Numbered from the stretch's first letter, positions 1-9,526 are shown. The stretch: DNA of 36,000 nt from Planctomycetota bacterium (GCA_009920765.1 RFZJ01000038.1:1-36000); one strand, 5' to 3'. Notes: generated by a model not told the origin, from the letters alone. A program made the numbers and translations.

Positions 1-1103
1 GGAATTGTAATTTTAAACTCGGGCAATCCAATGTCGATTTGGTTTTTTTTTATGATAGCTGGTTCTTCTTGAAGCTTAAAGACTGCGCCTTTATTTTTAT
101 CTAGTAGAACATTTCTAACGGAATTAAAAACCAAGTGGTGAATGGCACCCGGGTCGCGAAATCGAACTTCTGCTTTGGTTGGATGTATGTTGACATCAAC
201 TTTTTCCAAATCTGAATCAAAAAAAAGAAATGCTATAGGGAACCTTCCGGTCATCATATGGCCACGAAAACCTTCTTGGATGGCATGAGAAATAGTTCGA
301 TCTCTGAACCATCTGCCGTTAATGAATAAATATTGTGATTTAGCAGTGCTTTTATCCAGGTTTGGTGATCCTATAAAGCCCTTTATTTTGAAATCACGAT
401 GATTTGATTCAATATAAAGCAAATCACTGGTGATATCTTTTCCAAAAAAGATACTGATCACTTCTTTAAGGCTGGCACCTTTTGATGCTTGTAAAACTTG
501 TTTACCGTTGTTTTTGTAAGACCAATGAACTTCGCACTTATCAAGGTTATTTTTGAATGACGAAAGAATCATTTTAGTAATAGTTTCAGTGATTTGGGCT
601 GTTTCCGCCGGGGGGGCTTTAAGGAATTTTCTTCTTACAGGAGTATTGTAAAATAAATGTTTTATTTCGATTCTTGTGCCCGGAGATCCATTCCAAGGCT
701 TGACAGGATGAAGCAATCCACCCTCGCAAAAAATTTCTCCCCCCTGGTCAAGATCCGGTGGGCACGATTGAAGCATTAGCTTTGAAACGCTTCCGATTGA
801 ACCTAAAGCTTCTCCCCTGAAGCCGAGTGTTGAAATCCTAAAAAGATCTTCTGAAGATTTTAACTTACTAGTTGCGTGGCTTGTAAGTGCAAGTTGGAGT
901 TGCTCTGGATAAATTCCGCAGCCGTCATCAACGACTCTGATTAAATCATGCCCACCCTGCTCAATATCGATATCGATTCTTTTGGATCTTGCATCCAGTG
1001 AATTTTCCACAAGTTCTTTGACAATACTTGCGGGGCGCTCAATAATTTCGCCCGCAGCAATTTGACTGATTACTTCTGGAGGTAAAAGTTGAATATTAGC
1101 CAT
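1..1103 (-). CDS. mutL: DNA mismatch repair protein MutL, N-terminal part (3' end outside window)
   Basis: The reverse strand encodes 367 residues before the window edge, beginning MANIQLLPPEVISQIAAGEI. This is the ATPase end of MutL, the GHKL-type ATPase that links MutS mismatch recognition to downstream repair. Visible motifs are KELVENSLDA (general base E30, Mg-binding N34), DDGCGI (about 59-64), GFRGEAL in the ATP lid (94-100) and, further on, GTRIEIKHLFYNTPVRR, the family's GT/FYNTPARRKF motif. The frame stays open to base 1. The C-terminal dimerisation domain, and hence whether an endonuclease motif exists, is not visible. It starts 23 bp after the sigma-54 regulator gene on the same strand with a GGAAG ribosome-binding site, so the two are probably cotranscribed. 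Confidence 0.95.
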   Translation of the reverse strand, partial: MANIQLLPPEVISQIAAGEIIERPASIVKELVENSLDARSKRIDIDIEQGGHDLIRVVDDGCGIYPEQLQLALTSHATSKLKSSEDLFRISTLGFRGEALGSIGSVSKLMLQSCPPDLDQGGEIFCEGGLLHPVKPWNGSPGTRIEIKHLFYNTPVRRKFLKAPPAETAQITETITKMILSSFKNNLDKCEVHWSYKNNGKQVLQASKGASLKEVISIFFGKDITSDLLYIESNHRDFKIKGFIGSPNLDKSTAKSQYLFINGRWFRDRTISHAIQEGFRGHMMTGRFPIAFLFFDSDLEKVDVNIHPTKAEVRFRDPGAIHHLVFNSVRNVLLDKNKGAVFKLQEEPAIIKKNQIDIGLPEFKITI

Positions 1104-1126
1104 TTAAACTTCCGTGTTATTTAATT

Positions 1127-2665
1127 TTAAACTTCATCTAGGTTGTCAATTTCGCGAGTAGGTGAATCATCCTCTGAATCTGGAGTAAGGGCAAGTTTTT
1201 TTAGCTTTCGTTGCAAAGAATCAGATTTCATTCCAAGAGATTTGGCAGCCTTTTCCATATCATTTGAATTTTCAGATAAAGCCTTTTTGATTTTATCCTG
1301 CAGCTTCCAATCTTGTATCACCCTATAAAGTGTTCGCTCTCCAATCCCTAGCATTCGGGAAGCTTCTTCACGATTGCCATTGGTTAGTGAAAGGGCTTGC
1401 TCGATAAAAAAACGCTCTACCTCCGATAGTGGCCTGCCAATTAAATGAGAAGCTTGAGGAGACTGGCCTGAAAGAGGTTGAATACGATTTAGAATATTAC
1501 CCTCTTGGACGTCATCAATGTTTAGGACGCCATCAACATCGAGAACAACCATGCTTTCGATGAAATTTCGCATTTCTCTTACATTTCCTGGCCAGTCATA
1601 AAGTGTCATGGCTTTGCGAACTGGCTCTGCTATGGTCATTGCGTGTTTTGCGTGAAGTTGATTAAATTCTTTGAGGAAATGAGAAGCCAACAGAGGGATA
1701 TCTTCTCTTCGTTCACGAAGTTGAGGTAAACGGATCTTTAAACGATTGAGCCTGAAAAACAAATCCTGCCTAAAGGTTCCCTCGGTTACTGCAGCTTCAA
1801 GATCTCGGTGAGTAGCAGAAACCACCCTTACATTAACCTTTAAAGGTTCATTGCTTCCGATTCTAAATACTTCATTATTTTCAAGAACCCTTAATAATTT
1901 CGCTTGGAGACTCATAGGCATATCGCCTACCTCATCAAGAAAAAGAGTGCCTCCATTTGCATATTCAAATCTGCCTTTCCGCATTCTTTCTGCGCCGGTA
2001 AAAGCCCCGGGTTCATGACCAAATAATTCGTCGTCAAGCAGGTTTTCATTTAGGGCAGTACAATTCATTGCTACAAACGGTTTGTTCTTGCGAGGACTAT
2101 TGTTGTGAATTGCCTTTGCAACTAATTCCTTACCTGTTCCTGTCTCTCCTTGAATTAATACAGTGGCATTGGTTGGTGCTATGCTTTGCAGTTTCACAAC
2201 TACGTCATGCATCCTTGAACTGTTTCCCAAAACACCTTCAAAACCAAATTTTTCATCCTCTGATGATTTTTCTACAATTGTTCGCAGTTCCACCATGTCC
2301 AAAGGTTTTGTGAGATAGTTGGACGCACCTTGTTTAATAGCTTCTACTGCGGTTTTTATATCTGCATGACCCGTGATTACTATAACTTCAACTTCGGGTA
2401 ATTCTTCTTTCGCTTTTCGGACAATTGCCAGGCCGTCAACATCTGCCATTCGTAAATCGGTAAGAACTACATCAAAGGTTTCGTTTTCGATTTTTTTTGC
2501 ACCATCTTTCCCATTACACACAACGGTGCACTCAAAACCAACTCTTTCAAGACTTTCTGAAACAACCTCTGCATGCGATTTTTCATCATCAATTATCAAA
2601 ACGCGAATTCCTTCCCCGGATTTGCGATTTAAAATTTGATTTGATTTGTCAGGATCCATAACCAT
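1127..2665 (-). CDS. sigma-54-dependent response regulator (NtrC/AtoC type) with two C-terminal HTH-like segments
   Basis: 512 residues. A receiver domain (about 20-135) has acidic pocket D26/D27, phospho-acceptor D70, T98 and K120. The AAA+ domain (about 145-375) has Walker A GETGTGKE (173-180), the sigma-54 contact loop GAFTGA (220-225) and Walker B GGTLFLDE (238-245). It should remodel sigma-54 RNA polymerase after phosphorylation by a histidine kinase, which is not in the window. The C-terminus carries a Fis-type helix-turn-helix (about 430-453, GNREEASRMLGIGERTLYRV) and then a second similar segment (about 468-490, NDMEKAAKSLGMKSDSLQRK), which is unusual. AGG lies 6 nt before the first ATG, supporting that start over the in-frame ATG two codons later. 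The mutL gene follows directly. Targets are unknown. Confidence 0.93.
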   Translation of the reverse strand: MVMDPDKSNQILNRKSGEGIRVLIIDDEKSHAEVVSESLERVGFECTVVCNGKDGAKKIENETFDVVLTDLRMADVDGLAIVRKAKEELPEVEVIVITGHADIKTAVEAIKQGASNYLTKPLDMVELRTIVEKSSEDEKFGFEGVLGNSSRMHDVVVKLQSIAPTNATVLIQGETGTGKELVAKAIHNNSPRKNKPFVAMNCTALNENLLDDELFGHEPGAFTGAERMRKGRFEYANGGTLFLDEVGDMPMSLQAKLLRVLENNEVFRIGSNEPLKVNVRVVSATHRDLEAAVTEGTFRQDLFFRLNRLKIRLPQLRERREDIPLLASHFLKEFNQLHAKHAMTIAEPVRKAMTLYDWPGNVREMRNFIESMVVLDVDGVLNIDDVQEGNILNRIQPLSGQSPQASHLIGRPLSEVERFFIEQALSLTNGNREEASRMLGIGERTLYRVIQDWKLQDKIKKALSENSNDMEKAAKSLGMKSDSLQRKLKKLALTPDSEDDSPTREIDNLDEV

Positions 2666-2869
2666 TATTAACCTACTTTCGCAACAATTTAATTAATGCT
2701 TATTGTATAGTTTAACCAAATTAATTGCCTAGTCTTTGTTTGTTTCTTATTTTCCCGTTAAAGAACGCATGACCGTAATACCGATAAAAGAAGTAAGATT
2801 CTGCCGCTTTGGTAAAGTTGTGTCCAAATGGGTTGTTCGTCAAAGCTAGGCTGTATTTTAGGTAAAAAA
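2666..2869. other. divergent intergenic region
   Basis: About 200 bp between the sigma-54 regulator (leftward) and the HD-GYP-like gene (rightward). It must hold both promoters, but I see no convincing -35/-10 pair; a leftward TATACAAT-like element near 2702-2709 lacks a good -35 partner. No strong hairpin or RNA gene was seen. Confidence 0.4.
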
Positions 2870-4333
2870 ATGAACATTAGTGAACCACAAGTCCTTTTGG
2901 GAAAAATTACAGCTTTAAGAGAGAAGCTTGAAAAGGCTGTTCGCGAGCCTATTTCAAATAGCCTTATGTCTGAGAAAGGACTTGAGTTTTTTGCAAGAAA
3001 AAATCGTTTAGCTTCCAAGCTTGAGGATGCAGACGAGTGTAACTCATTGATTATTGATGAAAGTAAAAGTCCCCAAACGCCAAGATTGCCAGTGCAATTG
3101 ACCTCTAAAGCTAGGGAGTTACTGATTCATGGCAAAGAATTGATTGGAGAACTTCGTAATCTTGCAAATGCCTTTCTGCTTTATCGTACCGATGACGAAA
3201 TAGCTTCTAAAAAAGGAACCCAAGAGTCAGGTGCGTTGCTGAAGCTATATCGTGAAACAACAGCGATGGCAGATACGGCACTTCGAATGATCCCAAATTT
3301 TCCTGAATCGCCCTCTAGTCAATTGCAGCTTTGTGCGGGGGTTGAGGCAATTTTTCAAGTCATTTCCCAGCGATTAAGAATTCTTAAACAAGCTTGTACT
3401 TCGAAAGAAAAAGAGCTTCAAAAAATCAGTAAGCTCGTGGATATATTTGAAATCATTTTATCAGGAAGCAAACCTGATTTTCTTGGTGTTCAAATTATTG
3501 TTGAAGATATTCTTGAAGAAGTAAGAAATGGAGAAACGCTGCGGTTTCTTCGTGAAGATGTTGATTACCCAGCAAGGTATGTGGCTTGCAAAGGACTTAA
3601 TTTTGCAAGAGTTGTTGCTAGGGTGATATTTCAAGATGCCCAATTGCGTATTGCAAGCATGGAAATAATTGCTGCTGCATTATTTCTTGATATTGGAATG
3701 ATTAAAATCCAGGAATCAGGATTGGTTGAGCCAGAACGAATTCATGGAAAATTGTCCCGAGCTTATGAATCACATTGTTTTATTGGTGCAGAATTACTTC
3801 GAGAATCTTTCCCCCAAAAGCCTTTGCTTGCAGAAGCAGCGCTTTCCCACCACGAAAACATCGACGGAACGGGATTTCCTTCAGGGTTTAAAGGGGCGGA
3901 AATATCCCCCGTGATCAGATTTCTTGCTGTTTGTGAAAGATACATTTCTCGATGCATGTCCTCTTCAATCGACAAACCGCTAAATACAAAAAGCGCATTA
4001 ACTTCTGTGCTTATGGATAGTGAAGATGGAAAGTTAGATAAGGTATATGCTCGATTTTTACTAGCAGTTTCATTTTATCCATCTGGTACGGCGGTTGAAC
4101 TTTCTGATGGGTCGCTTGGTGTTGTATTGGCAAATCCCTTATCCAGGTTTACAGAAATAGAATCCAACAATCAAATTGTTGCGGTATTACGGGAGACTGA
4201 TGGTAGTTATCTCCCGAAGCCAAAAATTTTGGATCTAGCTGGCAAAACTTCTCCTGCTGTACTTCGTTGCCTTTCCCAGAATGAGAAAGATGATCTCATT
4301 GGGTCTGAATTCCCAGAGTGGAACTCCCACTAA
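2870..4333 (+). CDS. HD-GYP-like domain protein with degenerate HD motif
   Basis: 487 residues from this start. The C-terminal half resembles HD-GYP domains, which normally hydrolyse cyclic di-GMP: a retained HHENIDGTGFP (H327 to P337, matching HHExxDGxGYP), a retained His in YESHCFIGAELL, and VIRFLAVCERY (family: I.avaD.ydal). The first motif, normally HDIGK, reads LDIGM here (L273-D274), so the first metal-ligand His is lost. The N-terminal 190 residues are helical and unrecognised; no receiver domain or membrane segment is evident. An upstream in-frame ATG at 2828 would add 14 residues, but it has no ribosome-binding site, whereas AGG sits 7 nt before the chosen ATG. The CPBP gene follows after 15 bp. 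It could be a c-di-GMP binder or inactive scaffold rather than an enzyme. Confidence 0.75.
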   Translation: MNISEPQVLLGKITALREKLEKAVREPISNSLMSEKGLEFFARKNRLASKLEDADECNSLIIDESKSPQTPRLPVQLTSKARELLIHGKELIGELRNLANAFLLYRTDDEIASKKGTQESGALLKLYRETTAMADTALRMIPNFPESPSSQLQLCAGVEAIFQVISQRLRILKQACTSKEKELQKISKLVDIFEIILSGSKPDFLGVQIIVEDILEEVRNGETLRFLREDVDYPARYVACKGLNFARVVARVIFQDAQLRIASMEIIAAALFLDIGMIKIQESGLVEPERIHGKLSRAYESHCFIGAELLRESFPQKPLLAEAALSHHENIDGTGFPSGFKGAEISPVIRFLAVCERYISRCMSSSIDKPLNTKSALTSVLMDSEDGKLDKVYARFLLAVSFYPSGTAVELSDGSLGVVLANPLSRFTEIESNNQIVAVLRETDGSYLPKPKILDLAGKTSPAVLRCLSQNEKDDLIGSEFPEWNSH

Positions 4334-4348
4334 CAAAGGTCATATAAT

Positions 4349-5050
4349 ATGTTTCCAAGGCGTTACATAACCTATGTTGAAGCGACGCGGCATCCCTGGC
4401 CTAATTTTATTTTTCTTTTGCCTATTGTAATTCTTTATGAAACTGCTGTTTGGTATTGCACAAGCCTCCAGATTAATGGGATTAGAAATGGGGCGGATGG
4501 TTGGTTAAGAAATAATTTGTCACATTATGGTGTAAACTTTATTTGGCTTCCCCCTGTATTTCTGCTTTGTTTTTATGCATTCCAAAGTTTTTTAAGATGG
4601 TGGAGCAGGCCTTATGAAAATATTGAGACTATAACCGGAATGATATTGGAGAGTGGAATTTTTGGAATGGTGCTGTGGTTGGTTGCGGGAATCTGGAGCA
4701 AGGGGTTTCTCGCTTCAGGAGTTGATGCTTCAAATGGGGTTTCTTCAGCATGGGTTACCTATCTTGGCGCAGGAATTTATGAGGAAGCGATATTCCGGCT
4801 TCTAGGGATTCATCTTTTGCTATTACTATTCCCAAGAAACATTTTTCCATCTTTGCCTTTTGCTTTTTTTGTGTCATCGGTTGGTTTTGCGATATCGCAT
4901 CATCTTGGCGTATATGGAGAAGCATTTCAGTTTGATATATTTGTTTTTCGAGCCTTGGCAGGAATATACTTTTGCATTGTTTATATGTTCAGAGGTTTTG
5001 GAATTGCAGTTGGGGCCCATGTGATATATGACTTTATCGTCTCGGTTTAA
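4349..5050 (+). CDS. CPBP-family intramembrane glutamic protease (CAAX/Abi type)
   Basis: 233 residues with about six hydrophobic helices, so an inner-membrane protein. The CPBP (Abi/Rce1) signature motifs are all present: E145-E146-xxx-R150 (YEEAIFRLL), F180-xxx-H184 (FAISH) and H224-xxx-D228 (HVIYD). In Rce1 these form the buried glutamate protease site that cleaves prenylated CAAX proteins; bacterial members act on largely unknown substrates, some as immunity or signalling proteases. AAAGGT upstream supports the ATG. It lies 15 bp after the HD-GYP-like gene, probably one transcript, and converges on the symporter gene with only 10 bp between stop codons. The substrate cannot be inferred. 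Confidence 0.85.
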   Translation: MFPRRYITYVEATRHPWPNFIFLLPIVILYETAVWYCTSLQINGIRNGADGWLRNNLSHYGVNFIWLPPVFLLCFYAFQSFLRWWSRPYENIETITGMILESGIFGMVLWLVAGIWSKGFLASGVDASNGVSSAWVTYLGAGIYEEAIFRLLGIHLLLLLFPRNIFPSLPFAFFVSSVGFAISHHLGVYGEAFQFDIFVFRALAGIYFCIVYMFRGFGIAVGAHVIYDFIVSV

Positions 5051-5060
5051 ATGATACTTT

Positions 5061-7025
5061 TTACATAGTGGTTAAGGTTTTTTTGGGACATGTCAGCAAT
5101 GAAACAACTATTAAAGTAATAAATCCTAAAGGTATTGTAATGATCCCTGGTTGGCTGAAGGGGACAAATGCATTTTCAGGTGATAACCCATAAACATCTT
5201 TAAAGGTATCAGCAGAAGAAAGAATCCAACCTAAAGATGAAAACATGCCAACAATAATAGCAGTGATAACACCTTCTTTTGTTGTTTTTTTCCAGAATAA
5301 AAGCATAACAAGTGATGGAAGATTGGCACTGGCAGCAACACTGAATGCCCATCCAACAAGATAGTTAACATTCATTTTCTGAAACAGAATACCTAGAATT
5401 ATAGCGATAATTCCAACAAAAATGCATGATATTTTCCCAGCTTTTACCTTTGTTTCATCCTTCATGGGAATATTAAGAAAACCTAGAAGTAAATCATGTA
5501 CAACTGCACCACTTGCAGCAACAATAAGACCGCTGACAGTTCCAAGCACGGTAGTGAAAGCAATTGCCGAAATCATAGCAAACATAACTTCGCCAAAACT
5601 ACGGGCGAGAAGAGGTGCAGCCATGTTGCTATCACTAACATCGAGTGCCCCGCTGGTCATCGCACCGAGGCCAAGGAACAAAGTTAAAATGTAGAAGAGG
5701 CCAATGGTGGCAATTCCGACAACAGTGCTATTTCGAGCGCAAGATTGACTTTTGACGGTATAGTATCGGATTAAAATATGTGGTAGAGAAGCTGTACCGC
5801 AAAAAAGGGCGAGCATCAGAGAAATAAAGTTCAATTTATCGGTGATTTTTTCACTTCTAATGCCTTTTAGTGAAGGATGATTTCCTGGGCTAAGAACATC
5901 TTTCCCGTGAGTTGGTTTAGGAAAATAAATCGTAAGTACTGAATCATCATCCAGCTTAATTTTATCATTACCCCAAAGGATAATCTCACTTTCTTGAATG
6001 GTGCGTATAAAATCCAAGGGGCCGAGGGGACCTGTTTCTTTAGAATTTCCTGGCAATTTTGCTATGCTTCCCACGGGCCAAAGATCGCCTTCTTGGGGCC
6101 CTTTTCCTTTAGGGAGGCCGTTTACAAGGGGCTTTCCAGCAGTTTTTGGATTTGATAGTACAGTTTGAGTTTCGAGGAGATAAAACTCCCCTGAATCAGA
6201 TTTGGATTTGTCAATTTTCCAATACGAGGTTTGTTTTGAGTGTAAATCTAGTACCCTGAGGAAAGGCTTTCCTCTCCAAATGCCTTCATTTTTTATGATT
6301 TCTGAATTTGTAAAACCAAGTACTTTAAGATCGTTCGATGAGCTTTCTTTAAATGGTCCTAATATTTTTACTTCATGATTTTTGTGGTGTTCGTGCTGCA
6401 TATCGACTGCAAGGCCACGGTTTAAAATCATGACTACTAAAATAAAACTAAAAATAACCAGCAAAGATCCTTTTAAAAATTGAACATAAGTTGTACTTAC
6501 CATACCAGCTGTTGTTACGATTAAAGTGACAACCGTACCCACGATAAGAACGCCAGCATAATGGGGGAATCCCAATAAAGGTTGAATGAGAACACCCGCC
6601 CCAACCATCTGGGGTATAAGGTAAAAAATACTAACGCAAAGAGTGCTTATCGCAGCAACGAATTTAATTCCGGGGGAGTTAAACTTTGCATCTAATGCAT
6701 CTGCAAAAGTAAATTTGCCAAGTCTTTTAATAGGTTCTGCGATTACAAATAATGCGACGATCCATCCAGCAAGATACCCAATGGAATACAAAAAACCATC
6801 ATAGCCAAAAAAAGCAATCATGCCGCAAATTCCAAGGAAAGATGCTGCGCTAAGATAATCGCCAGCGAAAGCTACGCCATTGACTATCCAGTGCACTTCC
6901 CCATGAGCTGCGAAATACCCCTGTGAAGACTTTGTTTTTCCAGCAAAGAAAAAACTAATTGCTAAGGTAAGTCCAACGAATATTGCGAAAATTAAGATGG
7001 CGATCCAAGAAGCTTCGTGTATCAC
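5061..7025 (-). CDS. actP: ActP-type sodium:solute (acetate) symporter with a large extra loop
   Basis: 654 residues, a multi-helix inner-membrane transporter of the SSS family. The core closely resembles E. coli ActP: AGDYLSAASFLG (54-65), GYDGFLYSIGYLAGW, FADALDAKF, YLIPQMVGAGVLIQ and GTASLPHILIRYYTV (410-424). Expected role is cation-coupled uptake of acetate or a similar small carboxylate. ActP is about 550 residues; the extra length is mostly a hydrophilic insertion at about 203-395, between two helices, where ActP has a short loop. Translation starts at GTG whose G overlaps the TAG of the upstream DUF485 gene (TAGTG), with GGAGA upstream; coupled translation is likely. The DUF485-SSS gene order matches yjcH-actP. 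Confidence 0.88.
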   Translation of the reverse strand: MIHEASWIAILIFAIFVGLTLAISFFFAGKTKSSQGYFAAHGEVHWIVNGVAFAGDYLSAASFLGICGMIAFFGYDGFLYSIGYLAGWIVALFVIAEPIKRLGKFTFADALDAKFNSPGIKFVAAISTLCVSIFYLIPQMVGAGVLIQPLLGFPHYAGVLIVGTVVTLIVTTAGMVSTTYVQFLKGSLLVIFSFILVVMILNRGLAVDMQHEHHKNHEVKILGPFKESSSNDLKVLGFTNSEIIKNEGIWRGKPFLRVLDLHSKQTSYWKIDKSKSDSGEFYLLETQTVLSNPKTAGKPLVNGLPKGKGPQEGDLWPVGSIAKLPGNSKETGPLGPLDFIRTIQESEIILWGNDKIKLDDDSVLTIYFPKPTHGKDVLSPGNHPSLKGIRSEKITDKLNFISLMLALFCGTASLPHILIRYYTVKSQSCARNSTVVGIATIGLFYILTLFLGLGAMTSGALDVSDSNMAAPLLARSFGEVMFAMISAIAFTTVLGTVSGLIVAASGAVVHDLLLGFLNIPMKDETKVKAGKISCIFVGIIAIILGILFQKMNVNYLVGWAFSVAASANLPSLVMLLFWKKTTKEGVITAIIVGMFSSLGWILSSADTFKDVYGLSPENAFVPFSQPGIITIPLGFITLIVVSLLTCPKKTLTTM

Positions 7026-7285
7026 TAGTTGCTATCTCCAGAATGCTTTCCTTTGTTTCGTAAAACCAAACTGTAGATCAGGGCAAGAAAAACAGCACTA
7101 GTTATTAAGATAAAACCATAAATAACAGGAAGGTTAATGCCAGAAATAGTCAGAGTAGTCATTTTTTCTGGGTAAAAGGCATTTAAAAAAACAAAAAAGG
7201 AATAGATTGCTACGTAAAAGAAGAAGAACACAAATCCCATTGTTGAATTATCATTGTGGGGTGCTGGATTTTTTTCTGTAATCAT
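7025..7285 (-). CDS. DUF485-family small membrane protein (YjcH-like)
   Basis: 86 residues with two hydrophobic helices (about 17-36 and 52-73 from the chosen start). The segment INLPVIYGFILITSAVFLAL resembles DUF485/YjcH, encoded with ActP-type symporters in many bacteria and thought to assist them; its exact role is not settled. The ATG at 7285 (MITEKNPAPHND) is preferred: GGA lies about 11 nt upstream. An earlier in-frame TTG would add seven residues without better support. Its stop codon overlaps the symporter's GTG start by one base. The Gfo/Idh/MocA gene ends only 35 bp upstream on the same strand, so readthrough from the sugar operon is possible. Confidence 0.82.
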   Translation of the reverse strand: MITEKNPAPHNDNSTMGFVFFFFYVAIYSFFVFLNAFYPEKMTTLTISGINLPVIYGFILITSAVFLALIYSLVLRNKGKHSGDSN

Positions 7286-7320
7286 AATGGTGTATTCCAA
7301 ATTCAAACTTTTAATTTGCT

Positions 7321-8661
7321 TTAAACTAAATCCCAGCCTTTTCGGTATTCCCTTTTAATCATCGAATCAGCTTCTGGGCAATTAATTGCTTTTATTTTAT
7401 CTGCATCCCATATAAGTTTTTTCCCAGCTCTGAATGCGACATTTCCAAGATGGTTGGATTCTGTCAGCCATCCTGAATATTCAAAATTACAGGTTGTTGG
7501 GGAACCTGTTTTGCATGCTTGCAGCCACTCGGCATAATGTCCAATCGATTTCGGAATAAAAGGTTCAGGTTTTTTAAAATCAACGAATTCTTTTTCGGGT
7601 AACAAAACATGCTTGCTGTAATCAGATAACAGCATACCTTTGTCACCAACAAATAAAACGCCGCTATTCCAAGCAGGGATTTTTCCTTTGATAAGGTGAG
7701 GAGGTTTGTTCGCACCTTGATACCAGATCATTTTGACGGCAGGCATTTCTCCCCGTGCGGGAAATTCGTAGGTGGCTTGCATTGATGCAGGAGCAATTTC
7801 AAGATGGGGTTTTGGTCCTGATGCTTCAACACTCATAGGCGCTTTAAGTTTCAATGCCCAAAAAGGTAGATCGTTCCAGTGACTTCCAAGATCAGACATT
7901 GTTCCATTACCGAAATCCCACCACCGATACCATTTAGGTCCTGGAAAATAGACGGTATTGAAAGGCCTGAAAGGCGCTGGTCCAATCCATAAATCCCAAT
8001 CAAGTCCGCTAGGAATAGGGCTGGTTTCCTTTGGTCTTTCCGTTACATGTACAATATCACCATTTTTTTTAGAATCTTCTGGCGATTGTAAACCCCATGC
8101 CCTTCCAACCCAAACATGAACTTCTCTAACAGGTCCGATGGCATTGGTTTGAATTAGTTCAACCACACGACGATAATTTTCACCTGCGTGAATTTGGATT
8201 CCCATTTGAGTTGCAACATTGGTTTTAGAAGCAACCTCCCGGATGATGCGAGCTTCCCAAATGTTGTGGGTAAGTGGTTTTTCGCAATAAACATGCTTGC
8301 CAGATTTCAAGGCAGCAAGCGTTACAAAGGCATGAGTGTGTTCACAGGTACTTACCACCACAGCATCAAATTCCTTGGCATTTTCAAACATTTTTCGGAA
8401 ATCAGAAAACTTTTTTGCTTTGTTGTGGGTTACTGAAGCTTTAGCAACAGCTTCAGAATTGACATCACAAAGGGCAACAATGTTTTCGGAGGATACGCCT
8501 GCAAGGTTTCCTGCGCCCCTCCCGCCTGCCCCAACAATTGCAATGTTTAACTTATTATATGTGTCTTTGGCACGGATATAATTTGGTGCGGATAAGATGA
8601 AACTGGAAGTACCAGCTAAAGATGTTTTAACGAAATTTCTTCGAGAAAATTTCTTGGTCAT
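7321..8661 (-). CDS. Tat-exported Gfo/Idh/MocA-family oxidoreductase
   Basis: 446 residues. A twin-arginine signal ([12 protein letters not shown], 6-17) is followed by a hydrophobic stretch, so the protein is exported folded, probably with its NAD(P) cofactor. The Rossmann fold starts at [15 protein letters not shown] (38-52); EKP (127-129) is the family's conserved lysine motif, and [13 protein letters not shown] (256-268) holds likely catalytic residues. These enzymes oxidise or reduce sugar or inositol hydroxyls; the substrate is unknown. The reading frame runs upstream to an ATG at 8793 inside the DUF1080 gene, but AAGGAAG just before 8661 and the signal peptide fix this start. It follows the DUF1080 gene by 44 bp, a typical planctomycete pairing suggesting keto-sugar chemistry in the periplasm. 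Confidence 0.92.
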   Translation of the reverse strand: MTKKFSRRNFVKTSLAGTSSFILSAPNYIRAKDTYNKLNIAIVGAGGRGAGNLAGVSSENIVALCDVNSEAVAKASVTHNKAKKFSDFRKMFENAKEFDAVVVSTCEHTHAFVTLAALKSGKHVYCEKPLTHNIWEARIIREVASKTNVATQMGIQIHAGENYRRVVELIQTNAIGPVREVHVWVGRAWGLQSPEDSKKNGDIVHVTERPKETSPIPSGLDWDLWIGPAPFRPFNTVYFPGPKWYRWWDFGNGTMSDLGSHWNDLPFWALKLKAPMSVEASGPKPHLEIAPASMQATYEFPARGEMPAVKMIWYQGANKPPHLIKGKIPAWNSGVLFVGDKGMLLSDYSKHVLLPEKEFVDFKKPEPFIPKSIGHYAEWLQACKTGSPTTCNFEYSGWLTESNHLGNVAFRAGKKLIWDADKIKAINCPEADSMIKREYRKGWDLV

Positions 8662-8705
8662 GATACTTCCTTTGTTAATAACATGGTTTTTTAGATGGCC
8701 TTGGA

Positions 8706-9437
8706 TTATGGCAATTCTTTTATCCTTAAACCCTTGAATTCGATTGGGGATCCTTCTGATTCCAAACATAAGTAGCCTGTTTTGGGGTCGCAATCTTTTC
8801 CGCCGGAAACTTGTTCCCCATTAACCCAAAGACGAACTTCGCCATTGATTGCTTTGATGTAATAGTGGTTCCATTCTCCAACTCCTTTGGAGAGATTTTT
8901 GGATGGGAAACTACGGTTACCTTTGGGAGACTTCGGTTCAAAAGGGGTCATTTTGGATTTTCCCACGGGGAAAACATCGCCATGCGTCGTAAACCAGTCA
9001 GATTTTTTCTTGTTTGCTTTCTCGTAGTTTTCAGCATATCCATGGTCAAGAATTTGCACTTCAATACCTGCTTTTGGAAGTTGCCCTGGTTTAAGTCCTT
9101 CTAAGCCATCTTCGCTGGCCCAAAGAAAAATTCCAGAGTTGCCTGCATGTTTCATGTGACGCCAAGTGGCAACCATCTCAAAATTTGTATATTTTTTCTT
9201 GCTTCTAGTTACACCAACCGGAGTGCCTTTGCAAAAAATGGTGCCGTCCATCCATTTCCATGTATCAGGGGCGGTATTAACATTTACGAAATCAGATTCA
9301 GAAAGTGCAGTCCAGCCCTCACCTTCGCCAGTAATTAATTTAACCGAATCTTGTGCGTTTGTTGTGTTGCTGAAGATTAAGAAGCCAATTAAAGATAAAA
9401 ATACAAAAGTCTTGATAAGTTTAACATAGATTTTCAT
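8706..9437 (-). CDS. secreted DUF1080 (3-keto-disaccharide hydrolase-like) protein
   Basis: 243 residues with a signal peptide (hydrophobic about 8-25, cleavage near TTNAQ). The rest is a DUF1080 concanavalin-like jelly roll: [63 protein letters not shown] and [12 protein letters not shown] follow the family pattern. Some DUF1080 proteins are 3-keto-glycoside hydrolases or lyases; others are only assumed to bind carbohydrate. AAGGAG precedes the ATG. It lies between the large ThuA/dehydrogenase fusion gene (89 bp upstream) and the Gfo/Idh/MocA gene, consistent with a pathway where a sugar is oxidised to a keto form and then cleaved. A second, divergent DUF1080 gene is at 17449-18156. Confidence 0.9.
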   Translation of the reverse strand: MKIYVKLIKTFVFLSLIGFLIFSNTTNAQDSVKLITGEGEGWTALSESDFVNVNTAPDTWKWMDGTIFCKGTPVGVTRSKKKYTNFEMVATWRHMKHAGNSGIFLWASEDGLEGLKPGQLPKAGIEVQILDHGYAENYEKANKKKSDWFTTHGDVFPVGKSKMTPFEPKSPKGNRSFPSKNLSKGVGEWNHYYIKAINGEVRLWVNGEQVSGGKDCDPKTGYLCLESEGSPIEFKGLRIKELP

Positions 9438-9526
9438 TTTGAAACTCCTTGGGTTTGTATGATCAAGTGAAAGTACAGCTATTTCAATTCGTTCGCTAGG
9501 TTAATCTTGACAACTATATTGGTATT

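Noticed and set aside
2828..2869. Earlier ATG for the HD-GYP-like gene
   Set aside because: No ribosome-binding site, while the ATG at 2870 has AGG at proper spacing; not decisive, so the longer form remains possible.
8662..8793. N-terminal extension of the Gfo/Idh/MocA protein
   Set aside because: It would overlap the DUF1080 gene and bury the Tat signal 50 residues inside; the ATG at 8661 has a good AAGGAAG site.
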